The position numbers and the translations under genes were made by a program. A stretch of 64,000 nt of DNA from SPGG2 sp964194625 (GTDB taxonomy: Bacteria; Pseudomonadota; Gammaproteobacteria; Acidiferrobacterales; SPGG2), in the NCBI GenBank assembly GCA_964194625.1, contig CAXMNC010000237.1, positions 129,861-193,860 on the forward strand. The letters are read 5' to 3'. Below are positions 44,700 through 54,184 of this stretch, piece after piece. The notes under the pieces are model-generated. The model did not search any database. It was given only the letters and a program-made list of their open reading frames with translations, and was not told the origin of the DNA. Each line of letters begins with the position of its first letter. Positions within the stretch are counted from its first letter, which is position 1.

Positions 44700-46079
44700 A
44701 TGGCCACAAACAAGAAAATCTTCGTTCTCGACACAAACGTCCTGATCCATGATCCAACCGCACCGCTGCGGTTTGGAAGGCATGATGTCGTACTGCCGAT
44801 CGCGGTACTCGAAGAATTGGACACCGCGAAGGTTGGGGTATCAGAAGTTGCGCGCAACGTGCGCGAGGTCAGTCGCATCCTAGACGGCTTAATCGAGCGG
44901 TCGGATGTCGATACCTCGCAGGGGGTAGCGCTACCATCTGTGGACGGCGCCGCGGGTGGGCGTTTGTACTTCTATTCACAGGCTATAAAGAGCGCGTTGC
45001 CCGAGGAGCTTGCGCGAAACAGCTGTGACAATACCCTCCTGGGCATTACGCTTGATCTCAGCAAAACCCACCGCGACAGCGAAGTAACACTGATCTCAAA
45101 AGATATAAATCTACGAATCAAGGCTCACGCACTTAATATTCGGGCCGAGGACTACACGAACGACCAAGTGCTGGACGACACTGAGTTGCTCTATACCGGC
45201 ATGGCCGAATTTGATCGCAAGTTTTGGGACAAGCTAGATGGGGCGAACCAGGGAAAAGGGTCGGCTGATGCTTACACAATACCCGCTATGCATGTGAACG
45301 CTTACTATCCGAATCAGTTTCTGTATCCCGTCGAAAACACCGCGCCCACCTTCATGGTGCGGCATTGTGCCGACGGTGCTGTTCTGGAGGTCATTAAAGA
45401 CTATACACAAGCTCCGAATAGTGTCTGGGGAATACATGCGCGCAACCGTGAACAGAACTTTGCACTTAACCTGCTAGTCAACCCTGACATCGATTTTGTT
45501 ACCCTACTTGGACAAGCTGGCACCGGCAAAACACTTCTGACGTTGGCATCGGCGCTAGTTCAGACACTGGAGGAAAAGCGTTATTCGGAGATTGTTATGA
45601 CCCGCGCCACCCTCCCAGTGGGCGAAGACATCGGATTTCTCCCCGGCACGGAAGAAGAAAAAATGGGACCATGGATGGGAGCACTCGAGGACAACCTAGA
45701 CGTGTTGCATGAAACTGGCGGGCATGATCATGGTGCCTGGGGTCGAGCCGTTACCCATGAATTCGTTCGTAATCGTATCCACATAAAATCGTTGAACTTC
45801 ATGCGCGGTCGTACATTCCTTAAGAAATTCATCATTATCGACGAAGCGCAGAACCTAAGCCCGCATCAGGTCAAGACACTGATCACTCGCGCTGGGCCGG
45901 GAAGCAAAATTGTCTGTCTAGGCAATATCGCACAGATCGACACGCCCTACCTGACGGAGACAACATCGGGGCTCACGTGCGCAGTAGATCGATTCAAGGG
46001 TTGGGCACACAGCGGCCACATAACTCTGCAACGCGGGGAACGCTCGCGCCTGGCCGATTATGCTAGCGAGATGCTTTGA
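44700..46079 (+). CDS. PIN-PhoH2 fusion ATPase/ribonuclease
   Basis: A 459-residue protein with an N-terminal PIN nuclease domain (about 1-150, FVLDTNVLIHDP with the first acidic residue) and a C-terminal PhoH ATPase (about 250-459). Walker A is GQAGTGKT and Walker B is FIIIDEAQNLSP. PhoH2 proteins of this build unwind and cut RNA and behave like toxin effectors in mycobacteria, but in proteobacteria they usually lack a paired antitoxin. None is seen here. The start ATG 44700 follows amrS by 49 bases. Confidence 0.9.
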   Translation: MATNKKIFVLDTNVLIHDPTAPLRFGRHDVVLPIAVLEELDTAKVGVSEVARNVREVSRILDGLIERSDVDTSQGVALPSVDGAAGGRLYFYSQAIKSALPEELARNSCDNTLLGITLDLSKTHRDSEVTLISKDINLRIKAHALNIRAEDYTNDQVLDDTELLYTGMAEFDRKFWDKLDGANQGKGSADAYTIPAMHVNAYYPNQFLYPVENTAPTFMVRHCADGAVLEVIKDYTQAPNSVWGIHARNREQNFALNLLVNPDIDFVTLLGQAGTGKTLLTLASALVQTLEEKRYSEIVMTRATLPVGEDIGFLPGTEEEKMGPWMGALEDNLDVLHETGGHDHGAWGRAVTHEFVRNRIHIKSLNFMRGRTFLKKFIIIDEAQNLSPHQVKTLITRAGPGSKIVCLGNIAQIDTPYLTETTSGLTCAVDRFKGWAHSGHITLQRGERSRLADYASEML

Positions 46080-46253
46080 CGTTACAGACTTAGCCATGCG
46101 CCTGCGATAGCCGTCTTTCGCAATGCTGGTGGGCAAATGCCGCCTATTGATAGCCCGACACCGGCGCAAAGCACCACTGTGCGCCATGCGCCTGAAAGTG
46201 GGTAAGTTGAATGGCACAGTAGCGCTCGCTACCGTTGCCCGGGGATGTTGGGG

Positions 46254-47393
46254 TTAGAAACCCTCTATCTTCAACTTCAGATCGGTTGGGCTGGTGGCGT
46301 ACTGCAATGCGGTCTCGTCGTCAATCATACCCTTTTTAAAGAGATCGAAAAGACAGGTATCAAAACTCAACATGCCCTCGGCGACCGTGCCCTTCTTGAT
46401 GAGATCGGATAGATCTTTGACCTTAAGGGGATCGAGAATCACTTCACGTGCTAGCGCCGACGCGGTCATGACCTCACAGGCGACAATACGACCTTTGTTG
46501 TCCTTGCGCGGTAGCAGGCGCTGACCGACTATGCCGTGCAGATTCTGCGCGAGTTTTCCGCGAATACTTGCCTGCGCCTCAGGCGGAAAGGCGGTAATAA
46601 TACGCGGGATACTTTCTGCTACTGCCGGTGCATGCATCGTCGACAACACTAAATGCCCCGTCTCAGCCGCGGTCAATGCCGTCTCGATCGTTTCCGGGTC
46701 ACGCATTTCACCCAAGAGAATGACATCTGGATCTTCACGCATCGCCGCGCGCATGGCATCGGCAAAGGTATTGGTATCCATACCTATTTCACGCTGGGTG
46801 ATGATGGAACGTCGCTCGGTGAACAAAAACTCGATCGGATCTTCAATGGTAATGATGTGACGGGCTTGGGCCAGATTGATCTCGTTCGCCAACGATGCCA
46901 GGGTCGTTGACTTACCGGAGCCGGTAGCGCCCGTTACAATAATCAGGCCGCGTTCCATTTTTGTAAAATCACTGACGATGTCCGGCAGCATCAGTTCAGC
47001 CGGCCGTGGAATCTCGGTGTTGATTACACGCAACACTATGGCGACGCTGCCGCGTTGATGAAAAACGTTAGCGCGCACCCGGCCGATATCCTTGAACCCG
47101 AAGGAAAGATCTACTTGGTGCTCCCTCTCGAACTCGGCGATGTGCCGCGCCGACATCATATTGCGCGCGATCTGATCCAATAGATCCGGGGGAAAGGCTG
47201 GAATCTCGCGCACCGCCCGCAGGATGCCGTCAATACGCAAGATCGGATGGTTGCGCGCACGCAAATGGATATCCGAGGCCTTGTGCCGGACCGCCAGCAT
47301 CAGGACCTGGCCAAGTAGGCGAAGTGGATCGGTGGTGCCTGTCGACCCTGCCGGGGCGTTGTCGACGACGGCTCTGCTTGTGGCTTCAGTCAT
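46254..47393 (-). CDS. PilT/PilU-type pilus retraction ATPase
   Basis: Hexameric cytoplasmic ATPase that powers retraction of type IV pili (379 aa). Walker A is GATGSGKST, the Asp box is HIITIEDPIEFLF, Walker B is DVILLGEMRDPET, and the His box is TGHLVLSTMHAP. The N-terminus ASDIHLRARNHPILRIDG is typical. The C-terminal region points to PilU rather than PilT, but I cannot separate them with certainty. Pilin and assembly genes are not in the window. A FimX-like protein at 14.7 kb may serve the same machine. Confidence 0.88.
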   Translation of the reverse strand: MTEATSRAVVDNAPAGSTGTTDPLRLLGQVLMLAVRHKASDIHLRARNHPILRIDGILRAVREIPAFPPDLLDQIARNMMSARHIAEFEREHQVDLSFGFKDIGRVRANVFHQRGSVAIVLRVINTEIPRPAELMLPDIVSDFTKMERGLIIVTGATGSGKSTTLASLANEINLAQARHIITIEDPIEFLFTERRSIITQREIGMDTNTFADAMRAAMREDPDVILLGEMRDPETIETALTAAETGHLVLSTMHAPAVAESIPRIITAFPPEAQASIRGKLAQNLHGIVGQRLLPRKDNKGRIVACEVMTASALAREVILDPLKVKDLSDLIKKGTVAEGMLSFDTCLFDLFKKGMIDDETALQYATSPTDLKLKIEGF

Positions 47394-47523
47394 TTGTCCT
47401 TAACTATAGTCCATCGGCAAGCGGGTGTAACAGCGCGCTATCCAGTGTCCCGCCTTTATACTAAACCATTATTTTGGCTTAGCAAATAGTCGCGGCGTTC
47501 CCTGCTACCGCGGGCAACTAGGC

Positions 47524-47554
47524 TAAAAAAAGCCCGGCCGCCAGCGGCCGGGCT
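47524..47554 (-). terminator. Rho-independent terminator after the fadL remnant
   Basis: A perfect 10-bp stem AGCCCGGCCG/CGGCCGGGCT with loop CTGG on the minus strand is followed by seven T. It lies 26 bases past the fadL stop. Confidence 0.85.
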
Positions 47555-47579
47555 ACACAGGCAAGTTTTTCGCTCAGCC

Positions 47580-48927
47580 CTATCGTGTCTGAAATTTCCA
47601 ATTGCCCTGAACGCTCAGGATGCTCACATCCGCTTCATACTCACCCACAAGATTGCCACGTAGGAAATCCTCGTTAGTAGGGGTTACTATCTTATTTATG
47701 TCGGCGTCATCGATTTTGACGAATGCGTACGAGATATCGAAGCTCAGCCGATCGTCTTTCTTATAACTCACACCAAACGTCAACCAGGTACGATCTTCGT
47801 CGGGTAAGCGTGCCGTTCTCGCTTCGGCACCCGGGGTGGGCGATTCATCAAACGCGATACCAAATCGATAGCTCAGGCGAGTATTTCGCATATAGGTGGC
47901 GCCAAACGAATACCGCCAGACATCGTCTAGATCCAAAGTAATCACCGAGTCCGGCAGGCCCGAGTTAAACTTAATCCGCAATTCGGGAAGCCGGCCCCAA
48001 CGCGTCTGCGTGACATCACCGCCCACTTTGAGTTTACTTGGTGGTGCACGCTTATCGATGTCGTGGCAGGAAACGTGAGGTCGGTTTCGGTGCCTGTATC
48101 AACGAAGACGCCTGCTAACGGCGCGGGCACCCCTTTGAATTTGGCGTCACCGTGCAGGCTGTGACGCATGGCCGAACGATGGGCCACACCGACCCGGGTA
48201 TTCTTCACCGACATTGAACAAGGCCCCCAACGTTGAATCCAACGCTCGACGTACCCGCACCTAGGTCCGATTCGCCGTCAAGTGTCTGCGATAACCCAGC
48301 CCCACCAAGAATGACACCAAAATCCACCGCGTTCGTGAGTCTCGCATCGACCATCTGCACATTGATGCCACCGCCAATGGACACCCGCTCGCTAAGCTTG
48401 TAACCGAGACCTGGGTTGATATTGATCGTTTCGATCTCTGATAAGAGTGCGTGATAGCGGCCAACCCAATTGTCGTCATACTCCGTGGTCAACCCAAAGG
48501 GCGCGTTGAGACCTATCCCAAATGTCAGGTTATTATCGATCGGCTGCACGTAATAAACATTAGGGACAAGCGCGTCTTCACCGGCATCGCCACCTGTGAG
48601 TGCACAATTGCCATTTGGAGCCGTCGCTACACACGGTGCCGCAAAGGGGAGCACGGTACTCGAGCCCTAATTGGTAAACTTAGTAGAAGGAAAGATAAGA
48701 TGACCACCGGCAACAAGTTGATTGTCTTATAGGCGGGTCAGACCGGCGGGGTTATACCACACCGTGCTAGCATCTTCGGCAATCGCCGCACCTCCGGCAA
48801 AGGCGTTGCCCAACCCAGCCGGACTATTTTCTGCTACCTGGAAAAAGGCGGCGAAAGTCGAACTAGAAAAAAGCGCAAGCGTGGCAGCAAGCACAAAAGA
48901 AAGTCGTGTAGTGATTGAATGCTTCAC
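47580..48927 (-). pseudogene. fadL: FadL/OmpP1-type outer membrane transporter, broken
   Basis: Remnant of a long-chain hydrocarbon/fatty acid channel. The start is intact: signal peptide MKHSITTRLSFVLAATLALF and the hallmark NSPAGLGNAFAGGAA with NPAGLTRL. The reading frame then meets TAA at 48727-48729 and TAG at 48667-48669, with recognisable FadL sequence between and after (NQLVAGGHLI). Frame changes follow near 48210 and near 48025, after which the last part ends normally (GNWKFQTR). Two substitution-type stops mean sequencing indels alone cannot explain it. A strong terminator still follows. Confidence 0.88.
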
Positions 48928-48954
48928 ATCTCTTCCCAGGCCTCTACGGTTGGG

Positions 48955-50061
48955 CTAGGGAGGGGTAAAGCGAACACAATGAATGGGTGGCAAATGCGTT
49001 GAAACGTTGGTCCAGTGATCGCCGCCGTCTTCGCTTATCCATAACGAGCCAGAGGTGGAGCCGAAAGCGAGGCTATCACCCGTTCCGTCGACATCGAACG
49101 CGTGACGATAGACGAGATCATAGGCATGTTTTTGTGGCAGGCCTTCTCGCAGTACATCAAAGCTCTTGCCGCCATCACGCGTACGGGTCACCACAACTTT
49201 GCCGTCTACCGGAAAGCGTTTCTCATCCTTAATCGCTGGCACGAACCAAGCGGTGTCCGCATTACCCGGATGCACTACGACTGCGAAACCGAATCCAGAC
49301 GGTGACACGTCGCTAATCGCTCGCCATGAGTGACAATTGTCGGTACTAAGATAAATGCCGCCATGGTGCTGACACCAAAAAATATCAGGCTTAGCAGGGC
49401 ACTGGGCGATACGGTGGGTATCCTGAATGTTCGGATCGCCCGCGACATCGGCGGGCATGTAGGGTGCCTGCATACCTTGACCACCAAGCTCCCAGCTTTC
49501 ACCGCCGTCTGTGGTCCGCCATACGCCGCCACACGAAATACCAACAGTCACCGATTGCGCATCGCGTGGATCCACACAAATGGAGTGGATGCCTGGATAG
49601 TCTGCCCCGCCGCCAAACCACTGCTTACGCTCATCGCGATTCCATAACGACTCGACAAACGTCCATGACGCACCACTGTCCTTGGAATAGAACAGGCCAC
49701 CAGGAATGGTGCCACACCAGAGCACGCCAGCGTTACTTTGCTCCAAAGACCAGATACGCTGCAGATTCCACGGAATTGGTGTTTTGCGCATGGGATCCAG
49801 ATCTTCGACGCCTTCGGGTTTAGGCGGATAGGTCGGTACTTCAGACTCTTCCCAGGTGGCACCACCATCGTGCGAACGATGGAGTTTCGCGCCAAAGTGT
49901 CCGTGCTCAAGCGCTGCGTAAAGGAACCCATCGTGCGCGCCAGGCAGCACCATTGAGATATTGTCCCCGAGAAACGCGGTTCGAGTGATTGACCATTCTG
50001 ACCTTGCCCGTTCCACCGTGAACAGGCCTTTTCGTGTTGCAACAAGAACAACCCCGCTCAT
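48955..50061 (-). CDS. BNR/Asp-box repeat beta-propeller protein
   Basis: A 368-residue protein with six Asp-box motifs, SHDGGATW, SKDSGASW, TTDGGESW, STDNCHSW, TRDGGKSF and SEDGGDHW, each marking one blade of a sialidase-like propeller. There is no signal peptide, so it is likely cytosolic. Catalytic sialidase residues are not evident. It follows the MoaD/ThiS-like gene by 18 bases, a pairing also known in other bacteria, so the two proteins may work together. The reaction is unknown. Confidence 0.83.
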   Translation of the reverse strand: MSGVVLVATRKGLFTVERARSEWSITRTAFLGDNISMVLPGAHDGFLYAALEHGHFGAKLHRSHDGGATWEESEVPTYPPKPEGVEDLDPMRKTPIPWNLQRIWSLEQSNAGVLWCGTIPGGLFYSKDSGASWTFVESLWNRDERKQWFGGGADYPGIHSICVDPRDAQSVTVGISCGGVWRTTDGGESWELGGQGMQAPYMPADVAGDPNIQDTHRIAQCPAKPDIFWCQHHGGIYLSTDNCHSWRAISDVSPSGFGFAVVVHPGNADTAWFVPAIKDEKRFPVDGKVVVTRTRDGGKSFDVLREGLPQKHAYDLVYRHAFDVDGTGDSLAFGSTSGSLWISEDGGDHWTNVSTHLPPIHCVRFTPP

Positions 50062-50079
50062 GTGTCACCTCTTCGAGGT

Positions 50080-50349
50080 CTAGCCACCCGATAACGCCTG
50101 CATGACATAGACCGTGCCGCTTGCCGACACACGATCGCTAAGACCCCTTGGATCGCGGATTTGCATATCATCGACAAAAATCACCATGTGTTTGCGAACC
50201 CCGCCTTGATCGTCGAGGATGTAGCTGCGCATAAGCGGTCGGTGAACAAACACTTGCTCCAAGATCTCACGTACGGTCTGCCCTGGTACTTCCATGGATG
50301 GACATGCGATGTGACGTTGGATGTTATCGGTGAAGGTCACCCGCGCCAT
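50080..50349 (-). CDS. MoaD/ThiS-family small sulfur-carrier-like protein
   Basis: An 89-residue beta-grasp protein ending in Gly-Gly (VMQALSGG), the tail that becomes a thiocarboxylate in MoaD and ThiS. The core contains ACPSMEVPGQTVREILEQV and a Val/Ile-rich strand HMVIFVDDMQI. The ATG at 50349 overlaps the glpK stop region slightly and gives MARVTFTDNIQRHI. No moaE, thiG or activating E1-like enzyme is nearby. It pairs with the BNR-repeat gene that follows; function inferred only by fold. Confidence 0.83.
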   Translation of the reverse strand: MARVTFTDNIQRHIACPSMEVPGQTVREILEQVFVHRPLMRSYILDDQGGVRKHMVIFVDDMQIRDPRGLSDRVSASGTVYVMQALSGG

Positions 50350-50354
50350 GTCAA

Positions 50355-51851
50355 TCACTCCAGCCAATCGAAAGTTCGTGTTACTGCTTTGCGCCACTGA
50401 CTATATAAGTGCTCGCGCTGATCCTTGGGCAAGACTGGTTGCCACACCTTGTCTTGATGCCAATGCTTACGTAAACCATCCTCGTCTTGCCAAAATCCGG
50501 CCGCCAAGCCTGCCGCATACGCTGCACCGAGTGACGTGGTTTCGGGCACACTCGGTCGAACCGTCGGAATTCCCAGGATGTCGGCTTGAAACTGCATCAA
50601 TAGTTCGTTAGCAACCATACCGCCATCGACCTTGAGGATAGAAATTTGCGTATCCGTGTCCTTTTGCATCGCTTCCACAATCTCTCGGGTTTGATAGGCA
50701 GCGGCCTCCAGGGTGGCTCGGGCAATATGGCCTTTGTTGATATAACGGGTCATGCCGACAATGACACCGCGCGCATCGTCTTTCCAATAGGGGGCGTACA
50801 GACCGGAGAAAGCCGGCACAAAATAAATCCCGCCATTGTCGTGCACCGAACGCGCCAAGCCTTCCACATCAGGAGCATGCTCGATAATCCCAAGGTTATC
50901 CCTTAGCCACTGCACCAAGGCACCGGCGATAGCGATTGAGCCTTCAAGCGCATAGACTGTTCGTTGCTCTCCGATCCGATACGCGACCGTCGTAATTAGA
51001 CCATGCTTAGAGTGCACCACCGCCTTGCCAGTATTGACGAGCAAGAAACAACCCGTGCCATAGGTATTTTTAGCCTCACCCGACGAAAAGCAGGTTTGCC
51101 CAAAAAGCGCTGCCTGTTGATCGCCAAGATCACCGGCAACCGCGACGCCGCTTAGCGCGTGCGTAGCCTGACCATATTCTTCGCTTGAGGATTTGATCTC
51201 CGGCAACATCTTCGGGGGCACATCCATGGCATCGAGCAATTCGGCGTCCCACTGCAGTGTGCTCAGATTCATCAACATGGTACGACTGGCATTGGTGACA
51301 TCGGTTACATGCACACCACCCGAAGGGCCGCCCGTCAAATTCCAAATCAACCAGGTGTCCATATTGCCAAACAATAATTCGCCTGCCTCCGCCCGCGCCC
51401 GCGCACCGTCGACATTGTCGAGAATCCATTTGATCTTAGGCCCAGAAAAATAAGTCGCCAGGGGTAGACCGGTCTTTAGTCTAAATCGATCTTGGCCGCC
51501 TTGTTCGGCAAGCTCGCGGCAGATATCGCTGGTACGCGTATCCTGCCAAACAAGTGCATTGCTAATCGGTTTGCCTGTTGCGCGCTCCCACACCACGGTG
51601 GTCTCGCGTTGATTAGTGATGCCGATTGCGGCTATTTCATCGGATTTTATCGCCGCTTTCGCGAGTGTGGCATTGATTACCTCTTGCGTTCGCACCCAGA
51701 TTTCAGTGGCATCGTGTTCCACCCAACCAGGTTGCGGAAAGATCTGCTCATGCTCCTTCTGGGAGGAAGCGACAGGATTACTGGCATGATCAAAGATGAT
51801 GAAACGAGTACTGGTCGTTCCCTGATCAATTGCGCCTACATACTTCGACAT
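50355..51851 (-). CDS. glpK: Glycerol kinase
   Basis: FGGY-family kinase that phosphorylates glycerol to glycerol 3-phosphate. The N-terminal ATP loop is AIDQGTTSTRFIIFD. FGGY landmarks are TGLPLATYFSGPKIKWIL, GTGCFLLVNTGKAV and LKVDGGMVANELLMQFQAD. Length 498 aa is normal. No glpF or glpD is adjacent; it lies downstream of the dgcN-dgcA pair and upstream of the MoaD-like gene on the same strand, with short gaps. Confidence 0.97.
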   Translation of the reverse strand: MSKYVGAIDQGTTSTRFIIFDHASNPVASSQKEHEQIFPQPGWVEHDATEIWVRTQEVINATLAKAAIKSDEIAAIGITNQRETTVVWERATGKPISNALVWQDTRTSDICRELAEQGGQDRFRLKTGLPLATYFSGPKIKWILDNVDGARARAEAGELLFGNMDTWLIWNLTGGPSGGVHVTDVTNASRTMLMNLSTLQWDAELLDAMDVPPKMLPEIKSSSEEYGQATHALSGVAVAGDLGDQQAALFGQTCFSSGEAKNTYGTGCFLLVNTGKAVVHSKHGLITTVAYRIGEQRTVYALEGSIAIAGALVQWLRDNLGIIEHAPDVEGLARSVHDNGGIYFVPAFSGLYAPYWKDDARGVIVGMTRYINKGHIARATLEAAAYQTREIVEAMQKDTDTQISILKVDGGMVANELLMQFQADILGIPTVRPSVPETTSLGAAYAAGLAAGFWQDEDGLRKHWHQDKVWQPVLPKDQREHLYSQWRKAVTRTFDWLE

Positions 51852-51879
51852 GCTGTGTCCCTACGAGTGACTCGCACAA

Positions 51880-52950
51880 TCATGTCAGTGGCATAACACC
51901 CAGTCCGGGCGCATTTGAGGTCGAGAGATATCCGTCCCGCAAGACGAAACCCCCTTTGACCACATCGCGCGCCAGATCGAGGCTGCCGTCGAGATCCAGA
52001 TAGCGTGTAGCCGGCGACGCCAGCGCCGCATGCAGGGCTGCCGTGATGCTGATGATACTCTCATCCATACAGCCCCACATAAGTTCTATGCCAGCCGTCT
52101 GTGCGATCGCCGCTATCCGTAGCGCCGGAAACACACCGCCGGATTTCATAAGTTTAATATTAAAGATGCCACAGGCGCGTGGTGGTGTGATCAGATCAAG
52201 CGCGTCTTCTTCACTGAGCAAACTCTCATCGGCGACCACCCGTTGCCGAACTTCCACTGGCAGTGCGCGCAGCTCATCGAGTTTGGCGACGTCCATCGGT
52301 TGCTCCAAAAACTCGACGTCTAACTCGCGAGTGTGCTCAACAAACTGTACGACCTCCGCCGGACTGTAACCCTGGTTGGGATCGACTCGAATCTTTACAT
52401 GCGAGCCGATCTTGCCCCTAAGGGCACGCAGGCGATCGAGATCCTCCTCAAGCGAGTGACCAAGCTTCACCTTCAATACATGGAATCCACGTTCGAGATA
52501 TTCCTCGGCTTCGGTTAGTGTCGCTTCGACCGGTTTGATGCCAATGGTGATAGAGGTAGGTAGTTTTTCGTGGGCACGACCAAGTATGTCTACGAGTGGC
52601 AACCCCAAGAGCTGGGCGAACAGATCGTGCAATGCGATATCCACGGCCGCACGCGCGGCCGGGGCTTGGGGCATTCGTTTGCCCAATTCACGGCATAGTG
52701 CCGGTAGTTCACGTACATCGCATCCAATTAACCAAGTAAGTGCCTCCTCGGCCAATGCTGCCTGGCACGCCTCGACGGTCTCGCCGGTGACATGGGGCTC
52801 GGGTGACGCAGCGCCAAGGCCAGTGTAACCACCATTCGTACGCAGTTCGACGATACTGTTCTCGGCTGCGTCGACTGAACGAAAAGCTATCGTATAAGGC
52901 CGAACCAGTTCGAAGTGCTCGACCCAGGTTCTAACTGCGGTGATTTTCAC
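51880..52950 (-). CDS. dgcA: Enolase-superfamily N-acetyl-D-glutamate racemase / dipeptide epimerase (DgcA)
   Basis: Muconate-lactonising-enzyme subgroup of the enolase superfamily, 356 residues. Metal and base residues fit the pattern KVKLGH (KxK), RVDPNQGY, VVADESLL and NIKLMKSGG. By itself it looks like L-Ala-D/L-Glu epimerase, but the coupled DUF1611 gene argues for DgcA, which racemises N-acetyl-D-glutamate in D-glutamate catabolism. The start is the GTG at 52950, after AAGGAG, overlapping the dgcN stop by four bases. Confidence 0.85.
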   Translation of the reverse strand: MKITAVRTWVEHFELVRPYTIAFRSVDAAENSIVELRTNGGYTGLGAASPEPHVTGETVEACQAALAEEALTWLIGCDVRELPALCRELGKRMPQAPAARAAVDIALHDLFAQLLGLPLVDILGRAHEKLPTSITIGIKPVEATLTEAEEYLERGFHVLKVKLGHSLEEDLDRLRALRGKIGSHVKIRVDPNQGYSPAEVVQFVEHTRELDVEFLEQPMDVAKLDELRALPVEVRQRVVADESLLSEEDALDLITPPRACGIFNIKLMKSGGVFPALRIAAIAQTAGIELMWGCMDESIISITAALHAALASPATRYLDLDGSLDLARDVVKGGFVLRDGYLSTSNAPGLGVMPLT

Positions 52951-54014
52951 TGACGCTCCTTGTCGATGAACTGGCACACCACCGTAACCAACTCCGCTAC
53001 ACCGCCCTCAAGTGGCATAACGATAGGAATACCGAGCTCCGTCCGTAACGTGGCTTGCTGCGTTCGTAGCGCCTCGGTATCTAGCCCTTCTCCGTGCAAC
53101 GCAACCGCTAACGTGCGCGCACCGTAGAATTCGATCAACGCTATTTCGTCCTTTACCGGCGGCAGCCGCAGGCCCTGTTCTTCGTAACCCTCGAAGAACT
53201 CACGGCCAGGTGCGTGCTGCAGAATCACACCGCGCGCAGCACCCGACAATAAGAACTCTGCACCACAGGGTCCGCTCGGGTTCCGCAGCGAAGACTGTCC
53301 TTCCAATATCATGACATCCGGTCGGACCTCGCGATCACAAGATACAATCGCGTGCTCCAGCTCGCCGCTGACATAGTCGTTTACGATGGAATCAAGCACA
53401 AACCCGTAGCGTGCGCCTTGCATCCAACCGGTTTGGCCCGTGTAGATCATTTCGGCTTTGATATCGGCGGCGTTTAGGGCATCGACGAGTAATCGCGTTG
53501 TCGTACGCTTGCCGATGGCACAGTCCACGCCTAAGACTGCGATCCTTGGTGCCCGCACATTAAAAATTTCGCCGGTCCAGAAATGCAACTCGTCCTTAGG
53601 TGGTGGCTTTCGCAAATCAATAATTGTCGTACCGTGTTCGCGAACCGTTGCTACGATCTCTGGGATGTTGCACACATAATCGTGCAGACCGTTGACGATA
53701 AACATCCGCGCGCGCGCCGCCTGCAGCAACAAATCACGTATCTCATCGTCGAACCGGCCACCAGCGGTCGCCATACCGACGACACAATGCGTTGGTCGTT
53801 CAGGACTGCACGCAAGCGCATCATCCAACGAACCGACGATAGGGATATCACGATGTACGCCGTCCAAGACTTCACCGGCATCCTGGCCGGCGCACTCCGG
53901 ATCAACCACCGCTACGATTTGAAACCGCGACGACGACCGTACCAATCCATGCGCGGTCTTTGCGTTTGGCGTTCGATAACGACCATTTGCTAACACCACT
54001 GCAGTATCTTTCAT
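52947..54014 (-). CDS. dgcN: DUF1611 N-acetyltransferase (DgcN)
   Basis: A 355-residue DUF1611 protein, shown in other marine bacteria to acetylate D-glutamate for use as a carbon or nitrogen source. A Rossmann-like N-terminal half is followed by a P-loop-like GVDCAIGKRTTTRLL, and by DVMILEGQSSLRNP. It heads the operon with dgcA in translational overlap. A perfect 7-bp hairpin (54031-54054) lies in its leader. Confidence 0.85.
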   Translation of the reverse strand: MKDTAVVLANGRYRTPNAKTAHGLVRSSSRFQIVAVVDPECAGQDAGEVLDGVHRDIPIVGSLDDALACSPERPTHCVVGMATAGGRFDDEIRDLLLQAARARMFIVNGLHDYVCNIPEIVATVREHGTTIIDLRKPPPKDELHFWTGEIFNVRAPRIAVLGVDCAIGKRTTTRLLVDALNAADIKAEMIYTGQTGWMQGARYGFVLDSIVNDYVSGELEHAIVSCDREVRPDVMILEGQSSLRNPSGPCGAEFLLSGAARGVILQHAPGREFFEGYEEQGLRLPPVKDEIALIEFYGARTLAVALHGEGLDTEALRTQQATLRTELGIPIVMPLEGGVAELVTVVCQFIDKERQ

Positions 54015-54030
54015 AGCGCCCTTGTCCGGG

Positions 54031-54054
54031 GCCCGGCGTGTGAGAATGCCGGGC
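54031..54054. terminator. Hairpin between dgcN and the cysG remnant
   Basis: GCCCGGC/GCCGGGC with a 10-base loop is followed on the plus strand by GTTTGTTG. It is also 16 bases before the dgcN start on the other strand, where it could act in the leader. Weak T-run. Confidence 0.35.
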
Positions 54055-54184
54055 GTTTGTTGTCAGTCTGCGCACACTGGCTGGTCCTAAACGCACACCG
54101 AGGTATGGTGGCAGCGTTATACGTTTAGAATTGATTTAGCTTAACAAAAATTCCGTACCACAACCCTATGCTTGCCACCCTGTC

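Noticed and set aside
47580..48927. Stop codons in fadL as possible recoding or readthrough
   Set aside because: TAA and TAG both occur together with two frame changes; all other genes here use normal stops.
51880..52950. Naming the enolase-family gene simply as dipeptide epimerase
   Set aside because: Translational coupling with a DUF1611 gene favours the DgcA role, though epimerase activity cannot be excluded.
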